Shown piece after piece: positions 14,735 to 22,778 of a DNA stretch of 47,006 bases. The notes beneath the pieces are model-generated. The model saw only the letters and a list, made by a program, of their open reading frames with translations. It searched no databases and was not told the DNA's origin. Within the stretch, counting starts at the first letter, position 1; each line of letters opens with the position of its first letter. The position numbers and the translations under genes were made by a program. Source of the DNA: Candidatus Edwardsiibacteriota bacterium (GTDB lineage: Bacteria; Edwardsbacteria; AC1; EtOH8); assembly GCA_020053305.1 (NCBI GenBank), contig JAGVNJ010000062.1:1-47006 (forward strand), given 5' to 3'.

Positions 14735-15613
14735 TTAAAATTCCATGCTAAGCGCAGTGGAGATGCCGTCCTTTCTGGGAAGAACATCGAAGCTCAGTCC
14801 GTATTTTTTTCTGAGATTGGCGTTGTACTTGTTAACGCTTCTCATTGATATTACCCAGTCGCTGGTCCTGATGCCGAGGTAGATCATCCCCCACATCCCC
14901 TTGGAATCATCATTCTTTTCTATCCAGATGCTCTGGGTCACCAAGCCAGCTGTTAAAAAAAGAATTCCCCCTTTGTAGTTTTTAGCATATATATTGCCGC
15001 AACCGGGGATTATAGACCAGAATGTAGCCCAGCCCTTGGATTTTGATTTATCCTCATACTGGGCCTCCATGAAGCCCCGCATCATGGTCTCGGTCTGCTG
15101 GTTCATCTGTTGCTGGACCGGGACCTTCTCCTGGGGCTTTAATTTTCCGGACAGCTCCTCGGCCGCCTCCCGCATGCCGGAGGTCAGCAGGAAATCCAGC
15201 TGGCCCTGGTAATCCCGGGTGGCTGTTTTTTCCACCTTGCCGGTCTTGAGATCTATCAGCCGAATCTGGGCCGAGTAGATGTTGCCCACCTTGCCGGCCG
15301 AACCGCCGATCATCTTCTGCACCGGCAGCAGCCTTCCGGCCTCCACCAGGCAGGCGGTCTCGTCGCAGGCCCCGGTCTGCTGAAAGCCCTGCTCCTTCAG
15401 GATCTCATCCATCTTGTCGCGCTCCAGCACATCGAAGCTGTCGGTCCTTTGCAGTTCGATGGTCAGCCGTTCGGTAAGAAATTTTGCTTCTGTCTCGGAG
15501 ATGTCAGACCCGCGCAGCGGCATCACCGCCACGGCGTTCTTTTTGGCGGTCTGTGCCAGAACACCCGATGATGTCATGATCAAAATCAATGCCGACATCA
15601 GAGTTTTCTTCAT
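14735..15613 (-). CDS. Secreted CsgG/LpoB-like protein
   Basis: A 292-residue protein with a cleavable signal peptide (MKKTLMSALILIMTSSGVLAQ). A CsgG-type domain follows: VAVMPLRGSDISETEAKFLTE, then LTIELQRTDSFDVLERDKMDEI, and later MIGGSAGKVGNIYSAQIRLI with DLKTGKV. This fold occurs in curli-type export channels and in lipoprotein activators of penicillin-binding proteins. There is no lipobox cysteine at the cleavage region. The C-terminal third has a short hydrophobic stretch (GGILFLTAGLVTQS). Start: ATG 15613 behind GGGGGAAGGGTG; an in-frame extension to 15826 runs into repeat DNA and is rejected. It probably acts in the cell envelope; its partner is unknown. Confidence 0.75.
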   Translation of the reverse strand: MKKTLMSALILIMTSSGVLAQTAKKNAVAVMPLRGSDISETEAKFLTERLTIELQRTDSFDVLERDKMDEILKEQGFQQTGACDETACLVEAGRLLPVQKMIGGSAGKVGNIYSAQIRLIDLKTGKVEKTATRDYQGQLDFLLTSGMREAAEELSGKLKPQEKVPVQQQMNQQTETMMRGFMEAQYEDKSKSKGWATFWSIIPGCGNIYAKNYKGGILFLTAGLVTQSIWIEKNDDSKGMWGMIYLGIRTSDWVISMRSVNKYNANLRKKYGLSFDVLPRKDGISTALSMEF

Positions 15614-15665
15614 CACCCTTCCCCCATTTCGGTTAACACCCGGTTTATAAATATTCAAAGTATTG

Positions 15666-15694
15666 ATAATAGAATGAAGTATATCACGTGGCAA
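15666..15694 (-). promoter_or_regulatory. Sigma70-type promoter of the CsgG-like gene
   Basis: TTGCCA (15694-15689), a 17-nt spacer, and TATTAT (15671-15666). The predicted start site is near 15659, about 46 nt before ATG 15613. Confidence 0.6.
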
Positions 15695-15703
15695 TTTTTT
15701 AAT

Positions 15704-15980
15704 CCTGGGTTCCCGATCTAGTCGGGAATGACCAAATAAATAATAATTGATAGAAGTAAAATCCGTGTGAATCCCCGCCATTAGCAAGTAGTCCGTATAG
15801 GCGGGCAAGCGCCCCAATCCGTTCAATCCGTGTGCTATTAGACCTCGAACTTCTCTCAGTTAACATACAAATTATCCGGCTTTTAGATTGCTTCGCCAGT
15901 GAGCTACGATGTCTTTCTCAATGACTACGGGACAGTTATAGCAAAAAAATCTGCGAATATCTGCGTTCATCTGCGTCCTA
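15704..15980. repeat. Repeat-filled intergenic region
   Basis: Several dispersed repeats lie end to end. GGGTTCCCGA...TCGGGAATGAC is at 15706-15732. ATCCGTGTGAATCC is at 15761-15774, with a related AATCCGTGTG near 15825. A 32-bp CCCGCCATTAGCAAGTAG...GGCGGG palindrome-ended repeat lies at 15774-15805. A decayed GATTGCTTCG...CAATGAC copy lies at about 15887-15925. ATCTGCG triplets occur at 15948-15978. No gene is seen. Confidence 0.6.
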
Positions 15981-16895
15981 TTAAACCTCAAACCCCTCGA
16001 AGTGCGACAGCTTCTTGAACTCCTTGAACCGTTTCTCGATCTCTTCTTTGGTCAACGTCTTTAATCGCTCCATGGAGAAACTCTCCACGTTGAAGGAAGC
16101 CATCACGCTGCCGTAGATCATGGCCCGGCGCAGGTTGCAGTCGTTAACCTCACCCTTGGACGAGAGGTAGCCCATAAAACCGCCGGCGAATGAATCGCCG
16201 GCGCCGGTGGGATCGAACACGTCCTCCAGGGGATAGGCCGGAACCGAGAAGACCGTATTATCGGTCAACAACATGGCCCCGTGCTCGCCTTTTTTTATCA
16301 CCAGTATCTTGGGCCCCATCTCCCGAATGGCTCGGGCCGCTTTGAACAAATTTGGCACTCCGGCCAGCTGCCGGGCCTCGGCGTCGTTGATGAACATGAT
16401 GTCCACTTTTTTGATGGTCTTCAACAATTCATCCCTTTTGCCGCCGATCCAGAAATTCATGGTATCGCAGCCGATGGCCTTCGGCCCTTTGACCTTGGCG
16501 ATGACGTCCTGCTGCAACACCGGATCGATGTTGGCCAGAAACAAAAACTCGGTGTTTTCGTGTTCGGGCTTCAGCTTGGGGCGGAATCCCTCAAAGACAT
16601 TAAGATCGGTGGCATGGGTTTTGGCTTCGTTCATATCGTATTCGTAAGACCCGGCCCAGCGGAAGGTCTTTCCCGGGACCACCTCCAGCCCGGAGAGATC
16701 CACTCCCCGCTTGGCCAGGAACTCGATATTATCCTTTGGGAAATCATCCCCCACCACGCCCACCAGGCTGACCTGGGTGAAGAAACTGGCGGCCGAGGAA
16801 AAATACAGGGCGCTTCCCCCCAGGGCCTCCTTGGCCTCCCCGAAGGGTGTTTTGACGGAATCCAATGCGATGGAGCCGACGACTAACATAGCCAT
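15981..16895 (-). CDS. PfkB-family carbohydrate/nucleoside kinase
   Basis: A 304-residue ribokinase-fold kinase. The N-terminal VVGSIALDSV and the GGSALYFSSAAS motif form the substrate side. The C-terminal DPTGAGDSFAGGF (about 226-238) carries the catalytic Asp and the anion hole. It follows the purine nucleoside phosphorylase gene by 91 bp on the same strand. A role in purine or ribose salvage, such as phosphorylating a nucleoside or ribose product, is therefore plausible, though substrate cannot be read from sequence. Start ATG 16895 (MAMLVVG) or the ATG two codons later; no strong ribosome binding site is seen at either. The spacer contains TTTAAAAGTTTAATAGTTTG and a GAAACGGTTCGAACTGTTTC palindrome. 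Confidence 0.88.
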   Translation of the reverse strand: MAMLVVGSIALDSVKTPFGEAKEALGGSALYFSSAASFFTQVSLVGVVGDDFPKDNIEFLAKRGVDLSGLEVVPGKTFRWAGSYEYDMNEAKTHATDLNVFEGFRPKLKPEHENTEFLFLANIDPVLQQDVIAKVKGPKAIGCDTMNFWIGGKRDELLKTIKKVDIMFINDAEARQLAGVPNLFKAARAIREMGPKILVIKKGEHGAMLLTDNTVFSVPAYPLEDVFDPTGAGDSFAGGFMGYLSSKGEVNDCNLRRAMIYGSVMASFNVESFSMERLKTLTKEEIEKRFKEFKKLSHFEGFEV

Positions 16896-16986
16896 GACAA
16901 AAGTCTCACTATAGTTTAAAAGTTTAATAGTTTGAAACGGTTCGAACTGTTTCTCACCTTTTCAAACAGCTCAAACCAATGCGACA

Positions 16987-17811
16987 TCAATTTATTTTTG
17001 CCACCACGCTCTTTACCAGCTGGACGAATTTCTTCTCGGCCTGGCCGGCCACTGCGATGACCTCCTCCAGGCTGACCGATCTCATGGCCTCGGGGAAGCC
17101 CATGTCGGTGATGATGGAGAAACCCATCACCTTCAGGCCCGAATGGCGGGCCACTATCACCTCGGGCACTGTGGACATCCCCACCACGTCGGCCCCCAGC
17201 AGACGGACCATTCGGTATTCGGCCCCGGTCTCCAGGGTGGGGCCGGTCAGCGCCAGGTAGACGCCTTTTTGCAGTTTGATCTTCTCCTCCAGGGCGGTCT
17301 GCTCGGCCAGCTTCTGCAGGTCCATATCGTAAAGGTTGTACATGTCGGGAAACCGCGGCCCCAGTTCGTTATGATTTTTGCCAATCAGGGGGTGATCGCC
17401 CATCAGATTGATATGATCGGAGATCAGCATGATGTCGCCCGACTGGTGGGCCGGATTGACGCCGCCGCAGGCGTTGGAGACCACCATGATCTCCACCCCC
17501 AGGGCCTTCATCACCCGCACCGGAAATGTCACCTGCTGCATGTCGTAGCCTTCGTAGTAATGGAAACGGCCCTGCATGGCCATCACCGGCTTCCCCGAAA
17601 GAAGCCCGAAGATCAGCTTGCCGGCGTGGCTCTCCACGGTGGACACCGGGAAATGAGGGATCTCTTGATAGGGTATGGTGTCCTGGATATCTATCTCCTT
17701 GACCAGGCCTCCCAGGCCGGTGCCCAGAATGATGCCGATCCTGGGGCTGACCTTGGTTTTGCCCTTGATATGATCGGCCGCCTGGCTTATCATCTTGATC
17801 ATGTCGCTCAT
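16987..17811 (-). CDS. punA: Purine nucleoside phosphorylase (class I, trimeric type)
   Basis: A 274-residue enzyme that splits purine nucleosides with phosphate into base and ribose-1-phosphate. Family motifs are GIILGTGLGGL, ESHAGKLIFG, GRFHYYEGY, VSNACGGVN and GPTLETGAEYRMVRLLGAD. The base-specificity segment is FSIITDMGFPEA: Asp stands where the human enzyme has Asn243, a position known to affect 6-oxo versus 6-amino purine choice. The start codon overlaps the divIVA stop as ATGA, so translation is coupled. It belongs to the yggT-divIVA-punA-pfkB run. Function is confident; exact substrate range is not. Confidence 0.92.
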   Translation of the reverse strand: MSDMIKMISQAADHIKGKTKVSPRIGIILGTGLGGLVKEIDIQDTIPYQEIPHFPVSTVESHAGKLIFGLLSGKPVMAMQGRFHYYEGYDMQQVTFPVRVMKALGVEIMVVSNACGGVNPAHQSGDIMLISDHINLMGDHPLIGKNHNELGPRFPDMYNLYDMDLQKLAEQTALEEKIKLQKGVYLALTGPTLETGAEYRMVRLLGADVVGMSTVPEVIVARHSGLKVMGFSIITDMGFPEAMRSVSLEEVIAVAGQAEKKFVQLVKSVVAKIN

Positions 17812-18536
17812 TTCGTTTCCTCGCTATCGCCGGGGTTAACCTCTCCTTCGGTCTCCGGCCCGTCGTTGATCAGCGGTGGCAGGTCGTCCTTTTCGGATTC
17901 GACCGCCGGCGTTTCATCGGACTCACGGATCTTGGCCGTGCCTATCAAGGTGTTCAACATCTTCTTCATATCGGCCAAGCTGGGCTCCTCCTGGGAGATA
18001 TCGGTTTTGGACTGTTCCGGCTGGCTCCCGGTCCGTTCTTCCTTTTTCATGGCCGAGAAGATATTGGTCTGGATCCTGATGCCCGAATCCATCTCCTGGG
18101 TCTGCAGCATCTCCAGATGCGAGTCCACCAGGCTGCGCAGCTTGGCCAGATAGCTGCTGCGGACGTTCTTCAGATCGGCTATCTGGCGCTGCAGGTCCAT
18201 CAGCCGGGCCCGGGCCTCGCCGATGATCTGGTCGGCCTTGAACTGGGCCTCTTTGATGAACAATTCGCCCCGCCGTTCGGCATTGTCCCGCAGTTCGTCC
18301 GAGGTCTTCTGGGCCGACATCAGGGTGTCCTGCAGGGTCTTCTCCATCCGGCGGTAATCGTCTATCTTGCCGTCCAGCCCCTGCATCCTCTCGGCCAGGC
18401 TGGTGTTCTCCCGGATCAGCTCCTCGAACTCGCCGGCCACCATCTCCAGGAAGGCCTGCACCTCGGCCGGGTCCAGTCCGCCCATGGGCTTCTTCTTGAA
18501 GGTCTGTTTTCTTATATCCAAGGGGGTCAGTTTCAT
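17808..18536 (-). CDS. DivIVA-domain coiled-coil protein
   Basis: A 242-residue protein beginning MKLTPLDIRKQTFKKKPMGG, the membrane-targeting DivIVA start, with DPAEVQAFLEMVAGEFEELI. A long coiled coil follows (about 40-140), then an acidic, low-complexity tail (TEGEVNPGDSEETK). DivIVA proteins bind negatively curved membrane and recruit division or wall-growth factors. AGGAGGAGTCGCC precedes ATG 18536. The stop codon overlaps the start of punA. Its place after yggT, near yggS, matches the division-gene neighbourhood seen in many bacteria, here in a diderm. The specific partner is unknown. Confidence 0.88.
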   Translation of the reverse strand: MKLTPLDIRKQTFKKKPMGGLDPAEVQAFLEMVAGEFEELIRENTSLAERMQGLDGKIDDYRRMEKTLQDTLMSAQKTSDELRDNAERRGELFIKEAQFKADQIIGEARARLMDLQRQIADLKNVRSSYLAKLRSLVDSHLEMLQTQEMDSGIRIQTNIFSAMKKEERTGSQPEQSKTDISQEEPSLADMKKMLNTLIGTAKIRESDETPAVESEKDDLPPLINDGPETEGEVNPGDSEETK

Positions 18537-18555
18537 GGCGACTCCTCCTTTAATT

Positions 18556-18858
18556 TCAATAATTTTTTAAACGATAGCCGTATTCGATCAGACTGGCCAC
18601 CAGAAAATTCCTAACGAAGAATATGGCCAGTATGGCCAGCATCGGAGAGAGGTCCAGCCCGATGCTAAGAGGTATCACCCTCCTGATGGGCCTTAATACC
18701 GGGTCGGTCAGCCTGGCCAGCAACCGGACGATGGGGTTGAAGGGATCGGGGTTGACCCAGGATATCAGCGCCCGGATGATGATCACCCACAGGTAAACAT
18801 CCAACGCCAGGGCCAGCGATTTTCCCAGGGCGATTATGAAATTTGCCAAAAGAATCAT
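18556..18858 (-). CDS. YggT-family membrane protein
   Basis: A 100-residue integral membrane protein with two hydrophobic segments (about 5-28 and 70-92). The family motif IIRALISWVNPDPFNPIVRL and LTDPVLRPIRRVIP lie between them. YggT proteins are linked to osmotic stress and, by conserved position next to yggS and divIVA/sepF, to cell division, but the molecular role is not settled. No good ribosome binding site is seen before ATG 18858, which lies in an AT-rich stretch. A 19-bp gap separates it from divIVA. Confidence 0.88.
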   Translation of the reverse strand: MILLANFIIALGKSLALALDVYLWVIIIRALISWVNPDPFNPIVRLLARLTDPVLRPIRRVIPLSIGLDLSPMLAILAIFFVRNFLVASLIEYGYRLKNY

Positions 18859-18935
18859 TTAGATTTCTAAATAACTTTATCTGGGTTCTAGTTTATCCGG
18901 AACTGACAGGCCTGATTAGTTAATTTGACAAGTTT

Positions 18936-19008
18936 AGATGCCTTCTCGTAATGACTTTCTCATTACAGGCAAATAGCTCTGTGTCTTAGTGTCTCTGTGG
19001 CAAAGTCA
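18936..19008. repeat. Dispersed repeats between yggS and yggT
   Basis: A decayed GATGCCTTCTCGTAATGAC unit (about 18937-18955) is followed by GTGTCTTAGTGTCTCTGTGG (18983-19002). Related copies of the latter occur at 24681, 36738 (reverse) and 43743. Confidence 0.5.
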
Positions 19009-19695
19009 GTTCCTGTTCCCGAAGATGGCGCTGCCCACCCGGATCATGGTTGAGCCCTCCTCGATGGCCACCCGGTAATCTCCGGACATTCCCATGGAGA
19101 GATGCTTCATTTCGATGTTGGATATGGCTTGAAGCTTTATTTCATCGAATATTTTTTTCAGCATCTTGAACGAACTTCTGACTTTGTCGGCATCATCGCT
19201 CAGCGGTCCCACCGTCATTAAACCTAAAACCTTTATGCCCTTGATATCCTTTATTTCCTTTAGGGCCGTTAAAACCTCTTTAGGATCGAATCCGTACTTC
19301 TGCGGCTCCCCGGAGGTGTTGACCTCCAGTAGTACCTCCTGATTTTTGCCGATCTGGCCGGCTCGGCGCCCCACCTCCCGGGCCAAATCAACCGAATCTA
19401 CCGAGTGGATCAGGGAAAATATCTCCACCGCCTTTTTGGCCTTGTTGGACTGCAGGTGTCCTATCAGGTGCCACTCTACCCTGGTGCCTATCCGGGAGTA
19501 TTTATCCAGAGCCTCCTGCACCCGATTCTCCCCGATGATGTTCAGCCCCAGGGCGATAGCCTGCTCTATGACCTCGGCCGAGAAGGTTTTGGTGACCGCC
19601 ACCAGGGTAATATTCTCCGGTGGCCGCCCGGCACTCCGGCAGGCATCGCCGATACTTTGGCGGACTCGTTCCAGATTATACCCTACTTGTTGCAT
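19006..19695 (-). CDS. yggS: YggS-type PLP homeostasis protein
   Basis: A 229-residue single-domain protein of the alanine-racemase-like N-terminal fold that binds pyridoxal phosphate and maintains B6 and amino-acid balance. The PLP lysine is Lys36 in VAVTKTFSAEVI. Other motifs are IGENRVQEA, WHLIGHLQSNKAKKAV, IHSVDSV, EVNTSGEPQKYG, LGLMTVGP and LSMGMSGDYRVAIEEGSTMIRVGSAIFG. The whole protein is present and ends as usual. It heads the yggS-yggT-divIVA run. A promoter -10 box ends only 8 nt before the ATG, with no ribosome binding site, so the mRNA may be leaderless. Confidence 0.94.
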   Translation of the reverse strand: MQQVGYNLERVRQSIGDACRSAGRPPENITLVAVTKTFSAEVIEQAIALGLNIIGENRVQEALDKYSRIGTRVEWHLIGHLQSNKAKKAVEIFSLIHSVDSVDLAREVGRRAGQIGKNQEVLLEVNTSGEPQKYGFDPKEVLTALKEIKDIKGIKVLGLMTVGPLSDDADKVRSSFKMLKKIFDEIKLQAISNIEMKHLSMGMSGDYRVAIEEGSTMIRVGSAIFGNRN

Positions 19696-19703
19696 AACAT
19701 ATT

Positions 19704-19733
19704 ATTATATCTCATTTAAAGCCCCATTTGCAA
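19704..19733 (-). promoter_or_regulatory. Promoter of yggS, nearly abutting the start codon
   Basis: TTGCAA (19733-19728), an 18-nt spacer, and TATAAT (19709-19704). Initiation 7-8 nt downstream would fall at or beside ATG 19695. Confidence 0.65.
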
Positions 19734-19777
19734 TATAAAAATGCCCCCAATCAACATCACTTGGGATTGTTTTATGC

Positions 19778-19806
19778 TTGACTATCCTTTCTTTTAGGTT
19801 TAGAAT
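19778..19806 (+). promoter_or_regulatory. Promoter of the PBP1A gene
   Basis: TTGACT (19778-19783), a 17-nt spacer, and TAGAAT (19801-19806). The leader to ATG 19926 is about 113 nt and contains a small CCTGAC...GTCAGG hairpin at about 19812-19831. The gap between the divergent yggS and PBP1A genes holds nothing else recognisable. Confidence 0.6.
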
Positions 19807-19925
19807 TACCCTGACCCATGGAGCGTCAGGCACCACCGCCATTGAGAGTTTTGCTTTTACTCTTTTTACTGAATGGAATGCACTAAGAACAGCTATTTTA
19901 TCAATTTTTGATGGAAAAACATATC

Positions 19926-22076
19926 ATGGCAAAATTCTACCGGGGAAAATTCCCCATCAAATTCAACCGCAAGGCCCGCAGGAACTTTTTCCGAATCATC
20001 TTTTTACTGGGGCTGTTTTTGATCTTTGTGACGGGATTCGGAGCCGGCACCTTCGCCTTCTACAGCCGGGGACTGCCCTCCACCCGCACCCTTCAGGAGA
20101 TGCAGCCCAAGCAGGGCACCAAGGTTTTCGATCGGAACAGCATCCTGATCTACGAATTCGCCGAGGAGCATCGGGTGGTGGCCCCGCTGGCTCGGATACC
20201 CAAAAACCTGATTGATGCCACCATCGCCATTGAGGACCGCAGTTTCCGCTCTCACTGGGGGATTGACATATTCGGCTACGCCGCGGCGGTCAAGGATTTC
20301 GCGCTGCGCCGCAGCAAGCGCTTGCGCGGCGCCTCCACCATCACCCAGCAGCTGGCCCGCAACATGTTCCTGACCCAGGATCGTACCCTGTCACGCAAGA
20401 TCGCCGAGGCCATCCTGGCCATGAAGATCGAGCGGCTGTTCTCCAAGGACGAGATACTGGAGCTGTACTTCAACCAGATAAACTACGGCCACGGAGCCTA
20501 TGGGGTCCAGACCGCTTCCCAGATGTATTTCGGCCGGGATGTGGACAGTCTGACCCTGCCCCAGGCGGCCTTGCTGGCCGGGATGCCGCGCGGCCCCTCG
20601 TTGTATACCCCCTACACCCATCCCGAAGCGGCCTTGAAAAGAAGGAACACTGTTCTGGAGGCCATGATGGCCAACGGGACGATTACCAGGGCCCAGGCCG
20701 ACACCGCCAGAAAGACGGAGATCGTGGTCAAGCCCCGTGAACTGCGGCTCAATGACGCCCCCTATTTTGTGGAAGAGGTCCGCAAATACCTGGAGTCCAA
20801 ATACGGGGCCAACGCCATCTACCAGGGAGCCATGCAGGTCTACACCACCTTGGACCTTAAACTACAACAGGCCGCCAACCAGGTCTCCGAGAGCTGGATG
20901 GAACAGCTGGAGGAACGATTTAAGCTGGTTCCCCGGCGCCGGGATCTTAAAACGCCCAAGGTCGAGACCGATATAGTCAACACTCCCTACATTCAGGACG
21001 CCCTGCTGGCCCTGGATCCCGGAAACGGCCACATCCTGGCCATGATCGGGGGCCGGGATTTCCTGATCAGCAAATTCAACCGGGCCATCCAATCACGCCG
21101 CCAGGCCGGCTCGGCCTTCAAGCCCTTCATCTACACCGCCGCCATCGACAACGGCTTTTCCCCCGGCGACGTTATTTTGGACGCTCCCATCGTGATCGAG
21201 GATGACGGCTCCGGCAATCCTTGGTATCCCCGCAACTACGACGGCAAGTTTGACGGCCCCACCTCCCTGCGGCGGGGACTGGCCCTGTCCAAGAATCTGA
21301 TAGCAGTCAAACTGATCCAGAGCGTAGGGCCTTCCACCGTCATCAGCTACGCCCGCAAGATGGGCATCCGAACCCCGCTCCCGGCGGTGCTGTCGCTGGC
21401 CTTGGGCTCGGCCGACATCAGCATGATAGACATGGTCAGCGCCTACGGAATCTTCGCCAACCGCGGGGTCAGGGTGGAGCCGCTGATGATCCTGAAGGTG
21501 CTTGACAAGAATGGCATCATTCTGGAGGAGAACCATCCCTATGCCGAGGAGGTGCTGTCGCCCCAGACCGCCTACATCATGGCCAACATGATGAAGACAG
21601 TAGTGGACCACGGCACCGGGATCTATGCCCGCAGCCTGGGCTTCACCCGTCCGGCCGGGGGCAAGACCGGCACCACCAACGATTATACCGACACCTGGTT
21701 CGTGGGCTTTACCCCCGGCCTGGCCTGCGGGGTGTGGGTGGGCTTCGACCAAAAGAAGACCGTGGCCGAGGGCGCCACCGGGGCCGGATTGGCCCTGCCC
21801 ATCTGGGCGGCCTTCATGAAGCTGGCCACCGACAGCCTTCCTGTTAAGGATTTCCCGGTGCCAGGGGGGATAGCCCCGGCCACCATCTGCACCGAATCCG
21901 GCCTGCTGGCCACCCCGGCCTGCCCCCACCCCAGGGGCGAGATCTACCTCAAGGCCAACCTGCCCTCCAGGACCTGCGACATCCACCGCCTGCAGAATCT
22001 GAACATGCAGAGCAAGGACTATAATTTCGAGCAACTGGACCGCGGCAGCCTTAACGATCCGGATTTCAAGCCGTAA
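19926..22076 (+). CDS. Class A penicillin-binding protein (PBP1A-type)
   Basis: A 716-residue bifunctional peptidoglycan synthase. A basic N-terminus and one membrane helix (about 21-44) precede a GT51 transglycosylase domain with EDRSFRSHWGID (catalytic Glu near 101), GASTITQQLARN, KIERLFSKDEILELYFNQ and YGHGAYG. The transpeptidase domain has the active-site SAFK (Ser near 395), SKN (near 454) and KTGTT (near 579). Cysteines near the C-terminus (TICTESG, CPHP, CDIH) are unusual. ATG 19926 is chosen (MAKFYRGKF); ATG 19911 is possible. The two CsgG/LpoB-like proteins in this window could be activators, but that is speculation. Confidence 0.94.
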   Translation: MAKFYRGKFPIKFNRKARRNFFRIIFLLGLFLIFVTGFGAGTFAFYSRGLPSTRTLQEMQPKQGTKVFDRNSILIYEFAEEHRVVAPLARIPKNLIDATIAIEDRSFRSHWGIDIFGYAAAVKDFALRRSKRLRGASTITQQLARNMFLTQDRTLSRKIAEAILAMKIERLFSKDEILELYFNQINYGHGAYGVQTASQMYFGRDVDSLTLPQAALLAGMPRGPSLYTPYTHPEAALKRRNTVLEAMMANGTITRAQADTARKTEIVVKPRELRLNDAPYFVEEVRKYLESKYGANAIYQGAMQVYTTLDLKLQQAANQVSESWMEQLEERFKLVPRRRDLKTPKVETDIVNTPYIQDALLALDPGNGHILAMIGGRDFLISKFNRAIQSRRQAGSAFKPFIYTAAIDNGFSPGDVILDAPIVIEDDGSGNPWYPRNYDGKFDGPTSLRRGLALSKNLIAVKLIQSVGPSTVISYARKMGIRTPLPAVLSLALGSADISMIDMVSAYGIFANRGVRVEPLMILKVLDKNGIILEENHPYAEEVLSPQTAYIMANMMKTVVDHGTGIYARSLGFTRPAGGKTGTTNDYTDTWFVGFTPGLACGVWVGFDQKKTVAEGATGAGLALPIWAAFMKLATDSLPVKDFPVPGGIAPATICTESGLLATPACPHPRGEIYLKANLPSRTCDIHRLQNLNMQSKDYNFEQLDRGSLNDPDFKP

Positions 22077-22083
22077 TGTTGTG

Positions 22084-22127
22084 GCACACGGATGAAGCGG
22101 ATTGTTTTGGATTTACACGGATTTTAA
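22084..22127. repeat. ACACGGAT repeat after PBP1A
   Basis: CACACGGATGAAGCGGATTG is followed by GGATTTACACGGATTTTA. The pattern resembles the ATCCGTGTG units at 15761-15835 read from the other strand. The rest of the gap to 22269 shows nothing recognisable. Confidence 0.45.
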
Positions 22128-22269
22128 TCAGATAATAAATTTGACGCATTGTCATACCTGTTGCGCAAAAAGGAGTCAAGACATTGGCCAATCCCATATC
22201 CGGGGAAGTACCTTTTGCCGTTGCATCTTGGTGTGAGTAAACCCCGACACTGATAGTTTGGGGGTAAAA

Positions 22270-22622
22270 ATGACCGACAAAAAGAAACTAACAAAAGAGT
22301 ACAAACAAACATTGCCGCCGATGGGCATTCTTCAGATAATGAATAAAACCAACGGAAGAATATTTCTGCTCAAGACCAAGAATCTCCCCGGCATCACCAA
22401 CAGCCAGAAATTCAACCTCAACAATGGTTCTCATCCGTTTTCCAAAGTACAACAGGACTATACCCAGATAGGAGAAAGTATTTTTTCTTTGAAGTTCTCG
22501 ATCATCTGGACCCCAAGGAGGGCATCAGCTACGACTACAGCAAAGACCTTATGGCTCTGGAGGAGATCTGGATCGAAAAGTTTCAGCCATATGGAAATAA
22601 GGGCTATCATACCAAGCATTGA
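22270..22622 (+). pseudogene. GIY-YIG-like nuclease family gene with a frameshift
   Basis: The first frame from ATG 22270 reads MTDKKKLTKEYKQTLPPMGI, then LQIMNKTNGRIFLLKTKNLP, and continues to GESIF. At a run of six T (22471-22476) the frame is lost. Resuming in another frame gives EVLDHLDPKEGISYDYSKDL, then ALEEIWIEKFQPYGNKGYHT and a TGA at 22620-22622. Both halves fit one about 115-residue protein of the GIY-YIG-like group whose members start with a PMGI/VFQI-type strand and end with LQPYG. A gain of two T or loss of one restores the frame. It could be a true decay event, a phase-variable tract or a sequencing error. Confidence 0.7.
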
Positions 22623-22649
22623 ATTTTTACTTTAAACTGAACCATAATA

Positions 22650-22674
22650 CCCCGCAATTAAGCGGGGCTTTTTT
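22650..22674 (+). terminator. Rho-independent terminator
   Basis: CCCCGC (22650-22655), loop AATTAA, GCGGGG (22662-22667), then CTTTTTT. The identical hairpin recurs at 24491-24508. Confidence 0.85.
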
Positions 22675-22676
22675 AC

Positions 22677-22707
22677 TTGACAAATATCTTGGCAAATGGT
22701 GTATAAT
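22677..22707 (+). promoter_or_regulatory. Possible promoter of the membrane-protein gene
   Basis: TTGACA (22677-22682) and TATAAT (22702-22707) are both consensus, but the 19-nt spacer is longer than ideal. It directly follows the terminator and lies about 70 nt before ATG 22779. Confidence 0.5.
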
Positions 22708-22778
22708 GCTTTTGTTGGACTGTGAGTTCTTAAACCTTTTAAATTTTAGAATTTTCATAAATAAGGAATTACCGCAAA

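Noticed and set aside
15614-15826. N-terminal extension of the CsgG-like protein
   Set aside because: It translates through repeats and the promoter; the signal peptide at ATG 15613 with a G-rich ribosome binding site is the natural start.
21093-22034. A 313-codon open frame opposite the PBP1A gene
   Set aside because: Shadow of the confidently assigned transpeptidase domain; same for long frames opposite lspA, mfd and the MATE gene.
22441-22510. Programmed -1 frameshift in the GIY-YIG-like gene
   Set aside because: The T-rich tract does not give a heptamer where both P- and A-site tRNAs re-pair well (TCT to TTC fails), and no stem-loop follows. A mutation or sequencing error is simpler.
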